Positions 9,701 to 19,252 of a stretch of DNA of 27,282 nucleotides are shown here, in pieces. Location of the stretch: the NCBI GenBank assembly GCA_028565635.1, contig JAOXYB010043948.1, positions 1-27,282 on the forward strand, given 5' to 3'. Under the pieces are notes generated by a model. It saw nothing but the letters and a program-made list of their open reading frames with translations. It did no database searches and was not told the DNA's origin. Both the position numbers and the translations under genes were made by a program. This DNA comes from Phoronis ovalis. Lineage: Eukaryota; Phoronida; Phoronidae. Position 1 is the first letter of the stretch; the number at the start of each line of letters is the position of its first letter.

Positions 9701-12700
9701 TAGGCATGTACATTGCTGTTTATGTTACAGACACTAATTATCACAATAGTATCTCTTGTCTATTATGTATTACAGGCTTCATTCCGCCCACTTCTGGTAC
9801 AGCTATTGTTAATGGATTCGATATCAAGGAGGATATTCAAAGTGTAAGAAACAGTCTGGGCTTATGTCCTCAGCATGATGTGTTATTTGACATACTGACT
9901 GTGGATGAACACATGCACTTCTTTGCCAAGGTATTTATTAGGTCTAGTACATTTTGTATCGATACACATTTGTTTAACCGTGCCGTTTAGTGTTGATGTG
10001 ACATTCATAAGACAACAAAGCAGCTGGTGATGTTGGTATCATCTTGCATGGTAGTTTATCAGAATTTATTAACTACCTTTGTTTACTTTGACAACTGCTT
10101 TGGATTCCCAGTTTTCATAAATACATGGGTGAAAGAATTCTGTATTATGACGGATTTCCATTTTTTCAACAGAGTTATTGTTCACCATCAGAGGAACCAT
10201 ACATGAAATTCTTGACACACATTTGAACCAAAATCACAGACACCATCATTTTGACCTAATACATTAATAGAGTAATCCTGTTCTGAAATATTCACAAATT
10301 CCACGTCTCAAATATCTTTTAAATCTCGTCCAAGTAACAAAATGTTCACCAATATCCTGACAATTATCCTGGCAAGCTGGAGAAAATCAATCTGTTAAAG
10401 AGTAGCTCATCATGACACCAATTACATACCTATAATGTGAAACTCCTTATGGCAAATACTCGGATCGGTTAAAAAATAAAATACATGACAAATACAGTAA
10501 CTTTATTCAAACTGGAGCTGGTTTTTATTAATCCATTACGGCTATTGTAGCGTAGTTGATGTCTAGGGATTGGAAATTTCGAGGAAGATATATAATGCAG
10601 ATTTAATAATGGATATATATTATAATTGAACTAAATAATGTATAACATGCGACATATAGAGTCTCTCCTCTAGTGATTTCCATTTAACAAGTTCTTTGTA
10701 TTTGTTTTTCCTTTGTCTTATCACAGGGTATACTCATTCCATAAACTACCATATCAGGATGCACTAAAACGGTTCTGAAATTTATAACATAATTCTCAGT
10801 TACACTATTTGTAGTGTTGTTATTCGTCAATAATACACCCTAAATATAAAAAACATTCAGTTCTGACTGAGACAAACAAAAATAACTTACAATTAACTAT
10901 AGATATAATCATTTACAATAAAGTGATGACTTTACTAGTTACAGTATAGTGTACCATACTTTAGTATATATAATACATTGACTGCGCCCTATTCACTTTG
11001 GGTCTCTTGCCACAAAGATTTGAAATGTAAAATACAATTATAAAACATAAACAAGCTCTTCACTCGATCTGAAAATGCTTCCACTTCATATCAATTTGGC
11101 AATATTAATCAAGCTTAGCAGAATGCATCCTTCTGGATAACTTGTAACTACAGTATATATATATATATATGAGTAATCTCTACAGTGTACAGTACTTTAT
11201 TGATGCAAGTCTTGGTTGGGAGTGTTTGAAAACTCCCTAGTCAGGCTATTTATACTAGAATATAATTACAACAGAACAAAAGAACTTGTTTATGTATAGT
11301 TGTTGTGAACCTATATACCATTCAATACAACCCATATGTATTAATAGTGGTTGTGAACCTACATACCATTCAATACAACAGCTATGATGAAAAAATGGAA
11401 GACCAGTGAGGAAAAAACACTAATTAAATTGTATGTAAATGTTGTCTAATTATGAAAAAATTAAATTTAAAAGCTAGATAGTTGTTTTGATATTTACTAC
11501 TGTTTGCAATGAGATGTGACCCAGTGATATATCATTTGTTACATCATAAATAGCTAAGTTGAAGGCATAGTACTACATACCATGATACTTATAGTTGCAA
11601 ACAGTAGGAACATTGAAAGTCACACATGTATTCAGTTGACTATTATGAAGTCAAGACAGGTTATCATAAATAAAATTTATTGTAGCTAAAAGGATATCCA
11701 AGTGAAAAGGTCCCTGATGAAGTTACAAGGATGTTGACAGCAGTCGGGCTTGATCATAAACGTGATGCACTGTCTAAAACGCTGTCAGGAGGACAGAAGA
11801 GAAAGCTTTCTGTTGCTATGGCATTGATAGGGGATTCCAAGGTAAATATAAGTCCAGTTGTGTTTGTGCACTTTCACCTGTTTTCTAGAAGCAAACATAG
11901 GTGTTGCTGTTACTGTAAGTCTTACTAAAGAATACTTTGTGGCAAGTTCTTAAATTCATTAGCCTGAGAGTAATTGTAGGAATTTGATGGCCATTCTTTT
12001 TCTTTCTAATAAATTTAATAACTGTTTTAACAAACCAAATTATACTACCACTTTATAAATTGTCTGGACATGGTGCATCTACACATATAGTATACATGAA
12101 ATCATTGCTTTTACACTTTTGTCACTATGTATTTGCAGATTATAATCTTGGATGAACCATCAAGTGGCATGGACCCATCTGCGAGACGACATATATGGGA
12201 AGTTCTGCAAAATCACAGAGCTGGACGCACCATGATATTATCAACACATTTCATGGATGAAGCTGATTTGTTAGGAGACAGAATTGCAATAATGGCTGAT
12301 GGGGTTATTCAGTGCTATGGCACACCATTATTTCTCAAGACTAAATATGGTATGCGATTGTTCCATATTTATGTCCATCACACATAGCGCATGGCCATAT
12401 AATCATAGGCTATACATTGTATTTGTTGTCGTATGTAACACTTTCTTTGAATCAGCTTCATATATCGTAGATGGTAAGTACAGGTTTGGTGTAATTTTGC
12501 GCCGGTTTACTTCCGTACATTATGCCATTGTCAACTGGTTTGTTTCCCAGAAGGTACCTCATTGTGCATGTATTCACACAAAGACGAAGCAATGCCTGCA
12601 TGACTCAAAGGTGGAGTTATGATGACCATAGGTGGACTGGTGTAATAGGCGGACTGGTGTAATAGGCTAGGTGTTATGTTACAATGACCTTGAAATATGT

Positions 12701-15700
12701 GGGTTAAGCACCCATCTTAAAATCAACATTCAGTCGACCTATTTTTGTTCATAACTTGAACATCCTAATACTTGGACTGATTTTTTAAAGTCAGAAAGTA
12801 TTGAGAAACTAAAATGCAGGTCAGTTTTGATTTGGATCAGTTCCATGGTCAATTGGCGACCATGTTTCTTGTCAAGATAATCTTAGATTTCACATATTAT
12901 AAAATTTCCTTTCCCTTGTTTGTCTATTTCAGGTGCCGGCTACCATATGGTTATTGTAAAACTACCATCCTGTAATGTTCAACAAATCACAGATGTGGTC
13001 CACAAACACATTCCCAGTGCAGCTGTGGAAAGCAACATAAGCGCTGAGCTGGCATACATTTTACCACAGAATTGTTCTGATAAATTTGAGAATTTGTTCA
13101 CAGAACTAGAACAGAATAGAGACGAGCTTGGCATTGGTAGCTTTGGTGCCTCAGTAACTACTATGGAGGAGGTATTTATAAGGTGTGTAATTAAGGTTAC
13201 TAGCTGCAAGTCATTGTTTTTCCTGTTACCTTGTGATATAACCTTGGTAAGGACTAAGATGTCGTACTGCTTGCACAAAAGACTGGAAGCTGGAGGCAGT
13301 ATTCTGAAGGTATTTTGTTAGATAGAGTATCATTGTTTCGTACAACTTCCATTACCTGTGCACAAAACATAAAACTCATCACATGATGTTTATGAATGTA
13401 TATAGTATATAATATAATGCACACTTCTGTAATGTTTTAGTAAGATAACACTTTAAAAATGCCTAATTCTAACTTAAATGTGTAAATGCTTACATATTGT
13501 ACAATCATAAATATATATCTGCTTCCTGATTTTAAAGGGTTGGTGAAGGATCCGATGATACAATCAAAACTCGACTGGGGGGAGCCTCATATGGTTCAAA
13601 TGGTGTCGTACAGAGTAATGGTGCAGCCAATCACCAGGACAAACAGTTGGGTCAGTTGATCTGCTCTTCCTCAGGTTACTTGTTACATTTTGTTATTTTC
13701 TGTTATTAGTTATCCTAAGAAATCTAGATTTTTAACTGCTGTGTTGTAACAGAGTGTCAAGTAGTCTTCAGTCTTTTTGTTCATCACTGCTGCTGAAATG
13801 GACCTCCGTCTTTGCTACCTTCCTAATCTTAAGACTGGGTTCTGCAAATTTAAACTAACAGATTTTTAAAATTTGCTGTAATTGGTAATGCAACTGAGAC
13901 TTCTGGGAAAGATTAACTTTGAAGTACACGCAATGTTTTTTTTATCCTTTATATTCATTTCCACCTTTTCATGCCAACTTTATATTCTCTAAGTATACTA
14001 GTAGTGCACAATTTCATGGACTTTAAACTGTTATGTGTACTGAATTTAAATGTATGATAAGTGTATGCCATACAATTGATGTGATGTCTTCATGATATAG
14101 ATAACTCCAACTAAATATCTTTGTCACACAAATAGTTATAATATTTTCAAACACATTGATAGAAATATTTGATATACACGACTTGTACACAGAACCATCT
14201 ATTGATAAAAAAATTGTAATGTTTTAAGCAAAACTTAACATTAATAATGGAAGTAAGTCACATCTATGTTTCCATAGGTCACTGACAAGCTATACTCCTA
14301 TTTCACAGTGTCGTTCATATGCAACAACATGACAGGATTGTAGACATGCAGTTTCTTCAAAAACTGTAGAAATGTACATAAAAGAATGTATTGCAGTGTG
14401 CAGGATGATGTGATTTTAAATATGTCTTTATCACAGCTTCTGTTTTGCAAACTTTCAATTCAAAAAGGAGAGTAAGTTTGTCATAAAAGCGTAATTAGTG
14501 GATGCGTTCTTTAAATTTGGGTATCCGTCTAAAGAGAAAACGCCCTTAGCTTGCAATCATAATAATTCTGTGAATTCTTTATGTTTCAGTGTTCAGTACT
14601 CCAATTATGAAAAACTCTGGAATAAGTCTATACTTACAACAGTTTTTTGCTATGTTTCTCAAGCGAGTTCTTAACACATCCCGGAACTGGGTAGTCACCA
14701 TTGCTCAACTTGCTGTCCCATTGTTCTTCACAATAGCAGCTTTGATAGTCGTCAAAACGATGCCAAGTGATTCAGAATCCCCTGCTTTGAACTTGACTTT
14801 GGCCAAGTTTAGTGATCCTGTTGTAACATATTCTAGTGGAATAAACTCAACAGCATTATCACAAACTCTTGCAAAGCATTATATAAGTCAGTTTAAGGAT
14901 CAGTACAAGACTAGATATGTTAATAATATATCAGAATGTGAAGACGACATACTAGTTTGCCTACTCCAGGAAGCTAACAAAAGCATAGCAAATTACAATG
15001 ATCGCTATATTATTTCTGGGATGTTTAAGGAGCTTTATACCAATGTAACAAAAGCAAATATTACAGCATTCTTCAACAACCAGCCATATCACACACCACC
15101 CATCACCTTAGATGCTGTTGACAATGCATTATTAGGATATTACGTAAATGATAGCTATCGATTTGAAGTCACTAATCATCCCCTACCTAGGACTACCACT
15201 AACCGTGCGAATGACATTTTTAGTCGCGGAACAGTTGGTTTTAGCATTGCATTCAATGTACTATTTGGAATGTCTTTTCTTGCCAGTTCGTTTGTGCTAT
15301 TTATTGTCAAGGAAAGAGCGATTAAAGCAAAACACGTCCAGTTTGTTAGTGGAGTTCACTCCCTTAACTTCTGGGCCTCAACATTTGCGTGGGATTTAAT
15401 TAACTTCCTTATACCATGCACATGTTTACTAGTAACGTTTGCAGCATTTGACATTGAGGCTTACTCACATGATGGACGTTTGGGAAATATTTTCCTGTTG
15501 TTCGTTCTCTATGCATGGGCAATGTTGCCATTTATGTATCTTCTATCATTTATATTCACCGTTCCATCAACTGGATTGGTTTGGCTGACTATGTTCAATA
15601 TACTCTCAGGTAAGCTGCTTTTTGAATCTTACACATTTAATAATAGCACAATACAAAATAAATGATGTTTGTTCAGACACAGTGCATAATTTTACAGCAG

Positions 15701-18700
15701 AGTACACTTGTCATTATTTTTGCTGCGTAATTATTGATAATGGCAAAGCTATTAGCTATAGGTAGTCAACTTTGTTTTTATTTCAGTGTTAACTTTATAA
15801 GGACTTGTATTATTTGGAAGCCTTCTACATGTATTTTGATTAACTAATATAAATTTTGGACTTGTTTGAACTTTACTGTTTTTCACTATGCAAGTATTTC
15901 GGTCCTGATATACAATTCGGGCAGCTTGATTTGATGATTGTTATCATAACCTTGTGTGTATTGCTACCTTCATTACAGTAGTAGCTTGAAGGTATGCGGA
16001 TGCAGTGGCTTAAGATTTTGACTCTTCTATATTTAAGATTTTTATAAATCAAGTAAATATATGTAAATAAACATGATAATATTTGTATAAGTTTTGTTTG
16101 CTTGGATAATGACTTAAGATGAGACATAATTGAATATCTACATTTTGTAGTCTGTTTGTCAATACTTTTATTGTATTATTGTTTTGGTTTTTTTAAACAG
16201 GTATTGCTACAATGTTGGCTGTGGACATTTTAAGCATTCCACAGTTAATGCTACAAGATCTGGCAAAAGTTCTTGAATGGATATTTATGGTTCTGTTGCC
16301 TAATTTTTGTCTTGGAGAGGCTGTCCAAACTTTTTATGAAAATTATGAGAATAACCAGTTGTGCTCAGAATTATCAAAAGAACTTCCATTTAACTTGAAC
16401 TTGACTTTTTTCTGTGATAATTTTGTGCCATTTCCACAATATAATCTGACAGAATTTCCTTGTTGCAAAGGTATTTTTGATTTGAGAAATCGATGACTGC
16501 ACTGTAGCTGCTAGGCACCATTTTGAGTTGTAGTAATTGTGTGAAACAAAAAGACAGTACTATGAAGTATTTTGTTATTCTGTCTGTGGCTACACTATCA
16601 TCAACTTGTGTTGCTTGCAGCTGTGTGCAATTTATTGATTTGTGTGACTCTCTGCTTATATAAATGTTCACAATGTTTATTGTTTTTTGCCCCATGAATT
16701 TTGACATTGCTTACTGTTTGACTATCTTCCCAATGTCTGACTTGATGGATCAGTTAAAACCATTAAGTGACAATTATGACATGTATGGGTCTTGAACCTG
16801 ATTTAAGACTTTCCGTGAAATTCTACTAATACCTTGAGCACTGGAAACTATCCCTTGTTGCAAAGGTGCTTTTTTCTCTTGTGAACTGGGTTTCTCAAAA
16901 CTATCATATCCCACTGGTAATTGCAAGATAAATTAGAGATTTATAGACCTTAATTGCGACAGCTCAGCAAAGCCAAACTAAATTAGGTAATCATGTAAGG
17001 TTTGCAAGTTTTGACATATGTAATTATGAGAAACCTAGTTTTGAGTTTTTAAGTTTGATATTAGATTTAATGTTCTATTCATTTATGAAATTCATTGTTT
17101 TTGTCTTGTTTCAATTTAAGGTCGTATGTCTTGTTTTATTTGAAATTATCTGGAACTGTATATAACCATTGCTGTTTTTTAGGAAAATGTGGTGACAACT
17201 GTTTAGATTTTCAAACCAATTACTTGGCTTGGGAACCCGCTGGCATTGGGCGAATGCTAGTATTTTTAGCAATTCAAGGACTATTTTATTTTACCATAGT
17301 CTTCTTAATCGAATCAGAAATTTTACATTCTATACGATATGTTGGCCAAAATAAAAAAGTTGTAGTTCCAACAGAAGTGACAACTGTGCGTCCAGCATAC
17401 GTCTCTCAAATGTCATTGGTCGTGGAAGATAGCGATGTTGCAGAGGAACGTGAGAGAATCGTTTCTGGAGACCAATGTCATACCCTTGTTCTAAATGAAG
17501 TAACCAAATACTTTGGACAATTAACAGCAGTTGATCATATAAGTGTGGGGATATCATCAGGAGAATGTTTTGGGTTACTAGGTATTAATGGAGCGGGTAA
17601 AACAACTACATTCAAAATGTTAACTGGTGATGAATACTTGTCGGAAGGTGATGCATTTCTGAATGGATATAATGTCAAGACACAAATTACATCGGTAAGA
17701 TTTCTTTGACTTAATTACCTCTGATATTATATGAATGTTATAGTTGCCAAACTTGAAGCCTAAGCTAAATTTTCTGCCGACTGTGTCTTTTACAGTATTG
17801 ATTCCCGAAGTTAATTATATACCTATCATGGACATAACTTTGAGTATTTTAACATCTTTTTGTAATGATCAGCATTCAGTTGTATTAGCTTATTGAATTG
17901 TCTTTCATATTTTATGACTTCAGCAAAATCTAATTCCGAAGGAAAAACAATGAATTAATTACAGGTGCAGCAAAGTCTTGGATACTGTCCTCAGTTTGAT
18001 GCCCTTATCGACCTGATGACTGGACGAGAGACACTGTACATGTACGCCAGATTAAGGGGTGTGGTGGAGTGGCAAATAAAGAAAGTAGTCTGGGAAGTGA
18101 TATGTTCTTTGTTATTAGAGGAGCATGCTGATAAACTTGTAAAAAATTATAGGTAAATAATAGCTTAATTGTGTTGTCCTACAAGGATGCAGAGTTTGTT
18201 TTGTGTTAATTTATACATTTTACAGTTTATTGAATTCTTCTACATATTAATTTAGTTGTATATGGTAAGTCCAGACAGAAACACCATTGTATTCCATGTC
18301 CTTAATTTTGTATTTAGCTGCACTTCTCGCCTTTACCAAAAAATGTTGTGTCAATGCTCCCCAGCTATCCTTGCACTGTTTGGATGTTATTCTAAATGGT
18401 GTTTTCTTTGGTAGTGGTGGGAATAAACGTAAGCTCAGCACAGCCATTGCACTGATTGGTGACCCACCCATTGTGTTCTTAGATGAACCTAGCACTGGTA
18501 TGGATCCAGTTGCCAGGAGAATATTGTGGGGTGTGCTCTCTAATGTCCGTGACAGTGGAAGAACTCTTGTTTTGACTTCTCACAGGTAATTATCAATTAA
18601 ATTGTGAGATTATCTAAAAATTGATAGATTTTTGTATTTCTAAGTACTAACAATAGTCACAAATATGTTTTAAGAGCAACTTGTTTCAAAATTATGTAAA

Positions 18701-19252
18701 GAATGTAATATGAATGGAATATGGATATTTGAAAAAACTGAAGAGCTAGAATGAGGTGTTTTTTTTGAAATTTTTCAAGCCTGGACAACTTACATTTGTT
18801 TCAGTATGGAAGAGTGTGAAGCACTATGCACACGTATAGCTATAATGGTCAATGGAGTATTCAAATGTCTAGGTAGCACACAACATCTCAAAAGCAAATT
18901 TGGCAAAGGATATACTCTAATGGCTAAAGTTAGACATCAGGAAGATGGTAGCCCACCAAATTTGGAACCTTTAATGAGATTTATTGAAAACAAATTTGCT
19001 AACAGTGTGTTAAAAGACATTCACCAGGAACTTGTTCACTACCACATCACTGATACATCGGTATCTTGGGCTCAGGTTTTTGGAACCATGGAACATGCCA
19101 AGAAAACTTTTAACATTGAGGACTACTCAGTTAGTCAAACTACTCTAGAACAAGTGTTCATTAACTTTGCTAGGTCCCAAGTACCACCAAGCGAACATGC
19201 AGTAGGCTGTTGCACAAAGTGTTCCATGCTATGTGGCTCGTGTTGTCAGTAG
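3351..19252 (+). CDS. ABCA3: ABCA3-like full-length ABC transporter, subfamily A (gene 1, 20 coding exons, complete)
   Basis: Probable ATP-driven lipid transporter of intracellular (endolysosomal or secretory) membranes; family members move phospholipid across or into vesicle membranes. The 20 exons listed below join in frame to 1775 residues, against about 1700 for human ABCA3. Domain order: N-terminal xLxxKN motif (10-15); TM1 (~23-43); extracytosolic loop 1; TM2-TM6 (~297-502); cytosolic linker; NBD1 with Walker A 597-604, Q-loop Q644, signature LSGGQ 696-700, Walker B D719/E720 and H-loop H751; regulatory domain 1 ending in the family hallmark 'FGAS..TMEEVF'; TM7 (~940-961); loop 2; TM8-TM12; NBD2 with Walker A 1470-1477, Q1517, signature YSGGN 1569-1573, D1593/E1594 and H1626; regulatory domain 2 with '[13 protein letters not shown]'. 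Both ATPase sites look competent. The start is chosen because LLLWKNY-type N termini are the family norm and a splice acceptor stands just upstream. Odd points are a 1020-bp exon 15 and a cysteine-rich tail. A diverged tandem copy lies downstream. The substrate is inferred from the family. Introns not described separately show nothing I recognise. Confidence 0.93.
4227..4437 (+). CDS. ABCA3: Gene 1 coding exon 2
   Basis: Residues 124-193, extracytosolic loop 1. Contains the 'F.tE..MVEFL' and 'GGIVFLNV' stretches and ends in NISYKIR, which corresponds to the family's 'kYhLR'. Donor AG|GTAAGA. The acceptor TGCAAG is weak, but it is the one that restores frame. Confidence 0.85.
4786..4950 (+). 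repeat. Dispersed repeat fragment in gene 1 intron 2
   Basis: Bases 4786-4835 match 6601-6650 in intron 5 at roughly 84% by eye (shared GAAGTCCTTT.TATTGGTAT core). Bases 4857-4945 resemble 21834-21910 in the intergenic region (shared TTTACAATTTGGTCAT and AATAATGGG). The family is unknown. The rest of intron 2 shows nothing clear beyond a short stretch near 4980-5005 that is inverted relative to about 21643-21665. Confidence 0.5.
5172..5314 (+). CDS. ABCA3: Gene 1 coding exon 3
   Basis: Residues 194-241, extracytosolic loop 1. Starts with the split R codon, then LSYSPRND, and ends in GGQPG before a GTATGT donor. The closing Pro-Gly joins the 'GYMREGF' of the next exon, the conserved 'PGY.rEGF' join of ABCA3 proteins. 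Confidence 0.9.
5542..5792 (+). CDS. ABCA3: Gene 1 coding exon 4
   Basis: Residues 242-325. '[17 protein letters not shown]' is followed by 'QRQPYPPY', a loop motif conserved in ABCA3, then TM2 (about 297-317) and the cytosolic 'HEKERKLK' that leads into the first coupling helix. Phase 0 end. Confidence 0.94.
5906..5944. repeat. Interrupted (AC)n microsatellite, gene 1 intron 4
   Basis: Runs of AC dinucleotides at about 5906-5919 and 5934-5944, separated by a short AC-rich stretch. Intron 4 shows nothing else. Confidence 0.8.
6170..6404 (+). CDS. ABCA3: Gene 1 coding exon 5
   Basis: Residues 326-403. The coupling-helix segment '[14 protein letters not shown]' is followed by TM3 (~343-363) and TM4 (~377-399), ending in FFSK. 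Same length (235 bp) and phases as exon 5 of gene 2. Confidence 0.94.
6472..6728 (+). repeat. Local direct duplication inside gene 1 intron 5
   Basis: About 44 bases starting ATTGGATA (6475) recur about 208 bases on (6683), sharing GTCA, ACTTACTGC/ACATACTGC and other blocks. Between the two lie the exon 7 echo (6521-6588) and the repeat shared with intron 2 (6601-6650), so intron 5 is a patchwork of local copies. Confidence 0.5.
6521..6588 (+). pseudogene. Decayed copy of exon 7 end, donor and intron 7 start
   Basis: GGAGAATATGGAATACCT and the following ~50 bases, including TTGGTAAGGATAAATAAAAT, match 7662-7730 with about eight or nine mismatches in 69 bases. The stretch covers the last ~42 coding bases of exon 7, its GTAAGG donor and the first bases of intron 7. 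In the exon 7 frame the copy carries TAA where exon 7 has CAA, so it could not be used as an exon. It is a partial segmental duplication within the gene. Confidence 0.75.
6833..7006 (+). CDS. ABCA3: Gene 1 coding exon 6
   Basis: Residues 404-461. TM5 (~406-426) reaches the conserved 'YIPYFF', followed by 'NNVAMAFG' and the re-entrant-like loop. Donor GTAAGT, phase 1. Confidence 0.94.
7312..7475 (+). repeat. Two-copy tandem repeat, ~80 bp unit, gene 1 intron 6
   Basis: TGGATAGAAAATATTATAA at 7312 recurs at 7392. Both units continue with TATCAATTTGTAC, an A-run, TTGTT and an ACATA.CCTG end. The copies are diverged. Nothing else is seen in intron 6. Confidence 0.7.
7522..7703 (+). CDS. ABCA3: Gene 1 coding exon 7
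   Basis: Residues 462-522. 'PVSVDDDFT' precedes TM6 (~480-502) and the hallmark '[19 protein letters not shown]'. The last ~40 coding bases plus the donor and start of intron 7 recur, decayed, in intron 5 (6521-6588). Confidence 0.95.
7767..8756. mobile_element. Probable inverted-repeat DNA element filling most of gene 1 intron 7
   Basis: The left arm carries GTGCTGATCAGG, then GGGGTGGATTTTACGAAGCT, then CTTAAGGTATGACGCAAC (7768-7872). The reverse complement of the right arm carries, in the same order, GTACTGATCTAGGG, GGGTGGGTTCTCGAAACTTA and CCTTGAGGTATCATGCATC (8632-8756). The arms are imperfect inverted repeats of about 100-125 bp around ~760 bp of AT-rich DNA without coding sequence. I see no convincing target-site duplication, so the ends are approximate. 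Confidence 0.5.
8957..9094 (+). CDS. ABCA3: Gene 1 coding exon 8
   Basis: Residues 523-568, the cytosolic linker between TMD1 and NBD1. Begins KSYWCG, as in ABCA3, followed by an acidic run with an ExxxLL-type dileucine motif (537-542), then '[10 protein letters not shown]', the first strand of NBD1. Length (138 bp) equals exon 8 of gene 2. Confidence 0.93.
9309..9438 (+). CDS. ABCA3: Gene 1 coding exon 9 (NBD1 Walker A)
   Basis: Residues 569-611. Contains '[19 protein letters not shown]', the ABCA-type Walker A, with the catalytic-site lysine at 603. Donor G|GTAAGT, phase 1. Confidence 0.96.
9776..9930 (+). CDS. ABCA3: Gene 1 coding exon 10 (NBD1 Q-loop)
   Basis: Residues 612-663. '[14 protein letters not shown]', then '[12 protein letters not shown]' with Q-loop Q644, then '[12 protein letters not shown]'. 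Phase 0. Confidence 0.96.
11154..11170. repeat. (TA)n microsatellite in gene 1 intron 10
   Basis: Uninterrupted TA dinucleotides, 17 bases. Confidence 0.85.
11297..11379 (+). repeat. Two-copy tandem repeat, 48 bp period, gene 1 intron 10
   Basis: TTGTGAACCTATATACCATT at 11303 recurs as TTGTGAACCTACATACCATT at 11351, each followed by CAATACAAC. The period is exactly 48 bases. Confidence 0.8.
11686..11841 (+). CDS. ABCA3: Gene 1 coding exon 11 (NBD1 signature)
   Basis: Residues 664-715. '[13 protein letters not shown]' runs into the ABC signature [10 protein letters not shown] at 696-705 and 'ALIGDSK'. It follows the longest intron of the gene (1755 bp). Confidence 0.96.
12139..12349 (+). CDS. 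ABCA3: Gene 1 coding exon 12 (NBD1 Walker B, D-loop, H-loop)
   Basis: Residues 716-785. '[13 protein letters not shown]' carries D719 and the catalytic glutamate E720; '[12 protein letters not shown]' carries switch histidine H751. It ends in 'FLKTKYG', the start of regulatory domain 1. Confidence 0.96.
12390..12880 (+). repeat. Copy of the 'GTACAGGTC / GGCCATGTTT' dispersed repeat, gene 1 intron 12
   Basis: Shares ordered blocks with the array at 19935-20880: CATATAATC.TAGGCTAT, GTATGTAACACTTTCTTTG, CAGCTTCATAT, GTAAGTACAGGT, AAAGACGAAG, GACTCAAAGGTGG, and a late 'GATCAGTTCCATGGTC..TGGCGACCATGTTT' block. Inside, GGCGGACTGGTGTAATA is tandemly doubled at about 12630-12667. No coding sense. 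Confidence 0.65.
12933..13182 (+). CDS. ABCA3: Gene 1 coding exon 13 (regulatory domain 1)
   Basis: Residues 786-868. '[10 protein letters not shown]' through '[10 protein letters not shown]' to '[16 protein letters not shown]', the conserved end of regulatory domain 1 in ABCA proteins. Phase 2 end at AG|GTGTGT. Confidence 0.93.
13538..13650 (+). CDS. ABCA3: Gene 1 coding exon 14 (linker to TMD2)
   Basis: Residues 869-906. Starts 'RVGEGSDDT', as ABCA proteins do after 'EEVF.', then a Gly/Asn/Gln-rich, poorly conserved linker. The donor at 13651 (TTGG|GTCAGT) is suboptimal but keeps frame into exon 15. Confidence 0.8.
13651..14589 (+). other. Gene 1 intron 14 (939 bp)
   Basis: AT-rich intron; I see no gene, repeat or RNA in it. 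Confidence 0.6.
14590..15609 (+). CDS. ABCA3: Gene 1 coding exon 15 (TMD2, 1020 bp)
   Basis: Residues 907-1246 in one uninterrupted exon. '[18 protein letters not shown]' leads into TM7 (~940-961), then extracytosolic loop 2 with many sequons and '[10 protein letters not shown]', then several membrane helices around the ABCA hallmark '[12 protein letters not shown]'. It ends in 'LTMFNILS'. It is much longer than the other exons. Confidence 0.95.
15610..16200 (+). other. Gene 1 intron 15 (591 bp)
   Basis: AT-rich intron with a strong T-rich acceptor ending TTTAAACAG. No further structure recognised. Confidence 0.6.
16201..16470 (+). CDS. ABCA3: Gene 1 coding exon 16 (TMD2)
   Basis: Residues 1247-1336. 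'[11 protein letters not shown]' continues the membrane helix from exon 15; '[19 protein letters not shown]' is the ABCA3 loop motif. The exon ends with 'EFPCCK', part of extracytosolic loop 2b. Confidence 0.93.
16820..16875 (+). pseudogene. Possible echo of exon 16 end in intron 16
   Basis: CCTTGTTGCAAAGGT, identical to the last 12 coding bases and donor of exon 16 (16459-16473), recurs at 16853-16867. Read in the corresponding frame, the bases before it give 'LETIPCCK' against exon 16 'LTEFPCCK', with a stop seven codons further up. It is too short and decayed to be sure. The rest of intron 16 shows nothing. Confidence 0.35.
17183..17694 (+). CDS. ABCA3: Gene 1 coding exon 17 (TM12 and NBD2 Walker A)
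   Basis: Residues 1337-1507. '[19 protein letters not shown]' begins TM12, then the linker '[12 protein letters not shown]', conserved in ABCA3, then NBD2: '[15 protein letters not shown]' and Walker A GINGAGKT at 1470-1477 with K1476. Phase 0 end. Confidence 0.95.
17965..18152 (+). CDS. ABCA3: Gene 1 coding exon 18 (NBD2 Q-loop)
   Basis: Residues 1508-1569. '[19 protein letters not shown]' with Q-loop Q1517, then 'LYMYARLRG'. It ends '[10 protein letters not shown]'; the split codon gives the S of the NBD2 signature. Confidence 0.95.
18415..18585 (+). CDS. ABCA3: Gene 1 coding exon 19 (NBD2 signature, Walker B)
   Basis: Residues 1570-1626. SGGNKRKLS is the normal ABCA NBD2 signature. '[13 protein letters not shown]' has D1593/E1594, and switch histidine H1626 ends the exon. 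The acceptor at 18413-18414 is set by frame and by the signature; in-frame sequence upstream of it is intron. Confidence 0.96.
18805..19252 (+). CDS. ABCA3: Gene 1 coding exon 20 (NBD2 end, regulatory domain 2, stop)
   Basis: Residues 1627-1775 and stop TAG. '[18 protein letters not shown]', '[17 protein letters not shown]', then regulatory domain 2 ending '[18 protein letters not shown]'. The tail after this holds six cysteines in its last fourteen residues, a feature I do not know from vertebrate ABCA3. Confidence 0.96.

Larger units (their letters stand above)
9931..11685 (+). other. Gene 1 intron 10 (1755 bp)
   Basis: Longest intron of the gene. It holds a short (TA)n run and a 48-bp two-copy tandem repeat, listed separately. 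No coding or RNA gene is apparent in either strand. Confidence 0.6.

Noticed and set aside
12299-12622. Open frame of 107 codons after exon 12
   Set aside because: Out of frame with exon 12 and made mostly of the intron 12 dispersed repeat.
18287-18414. In-frame extension of exon 19 upstream
   Set aside because: The acceptor at 18413-18414 completes the SGGNKRK signature in frame with exon 18; the upstream residues have no counterpart in the family.
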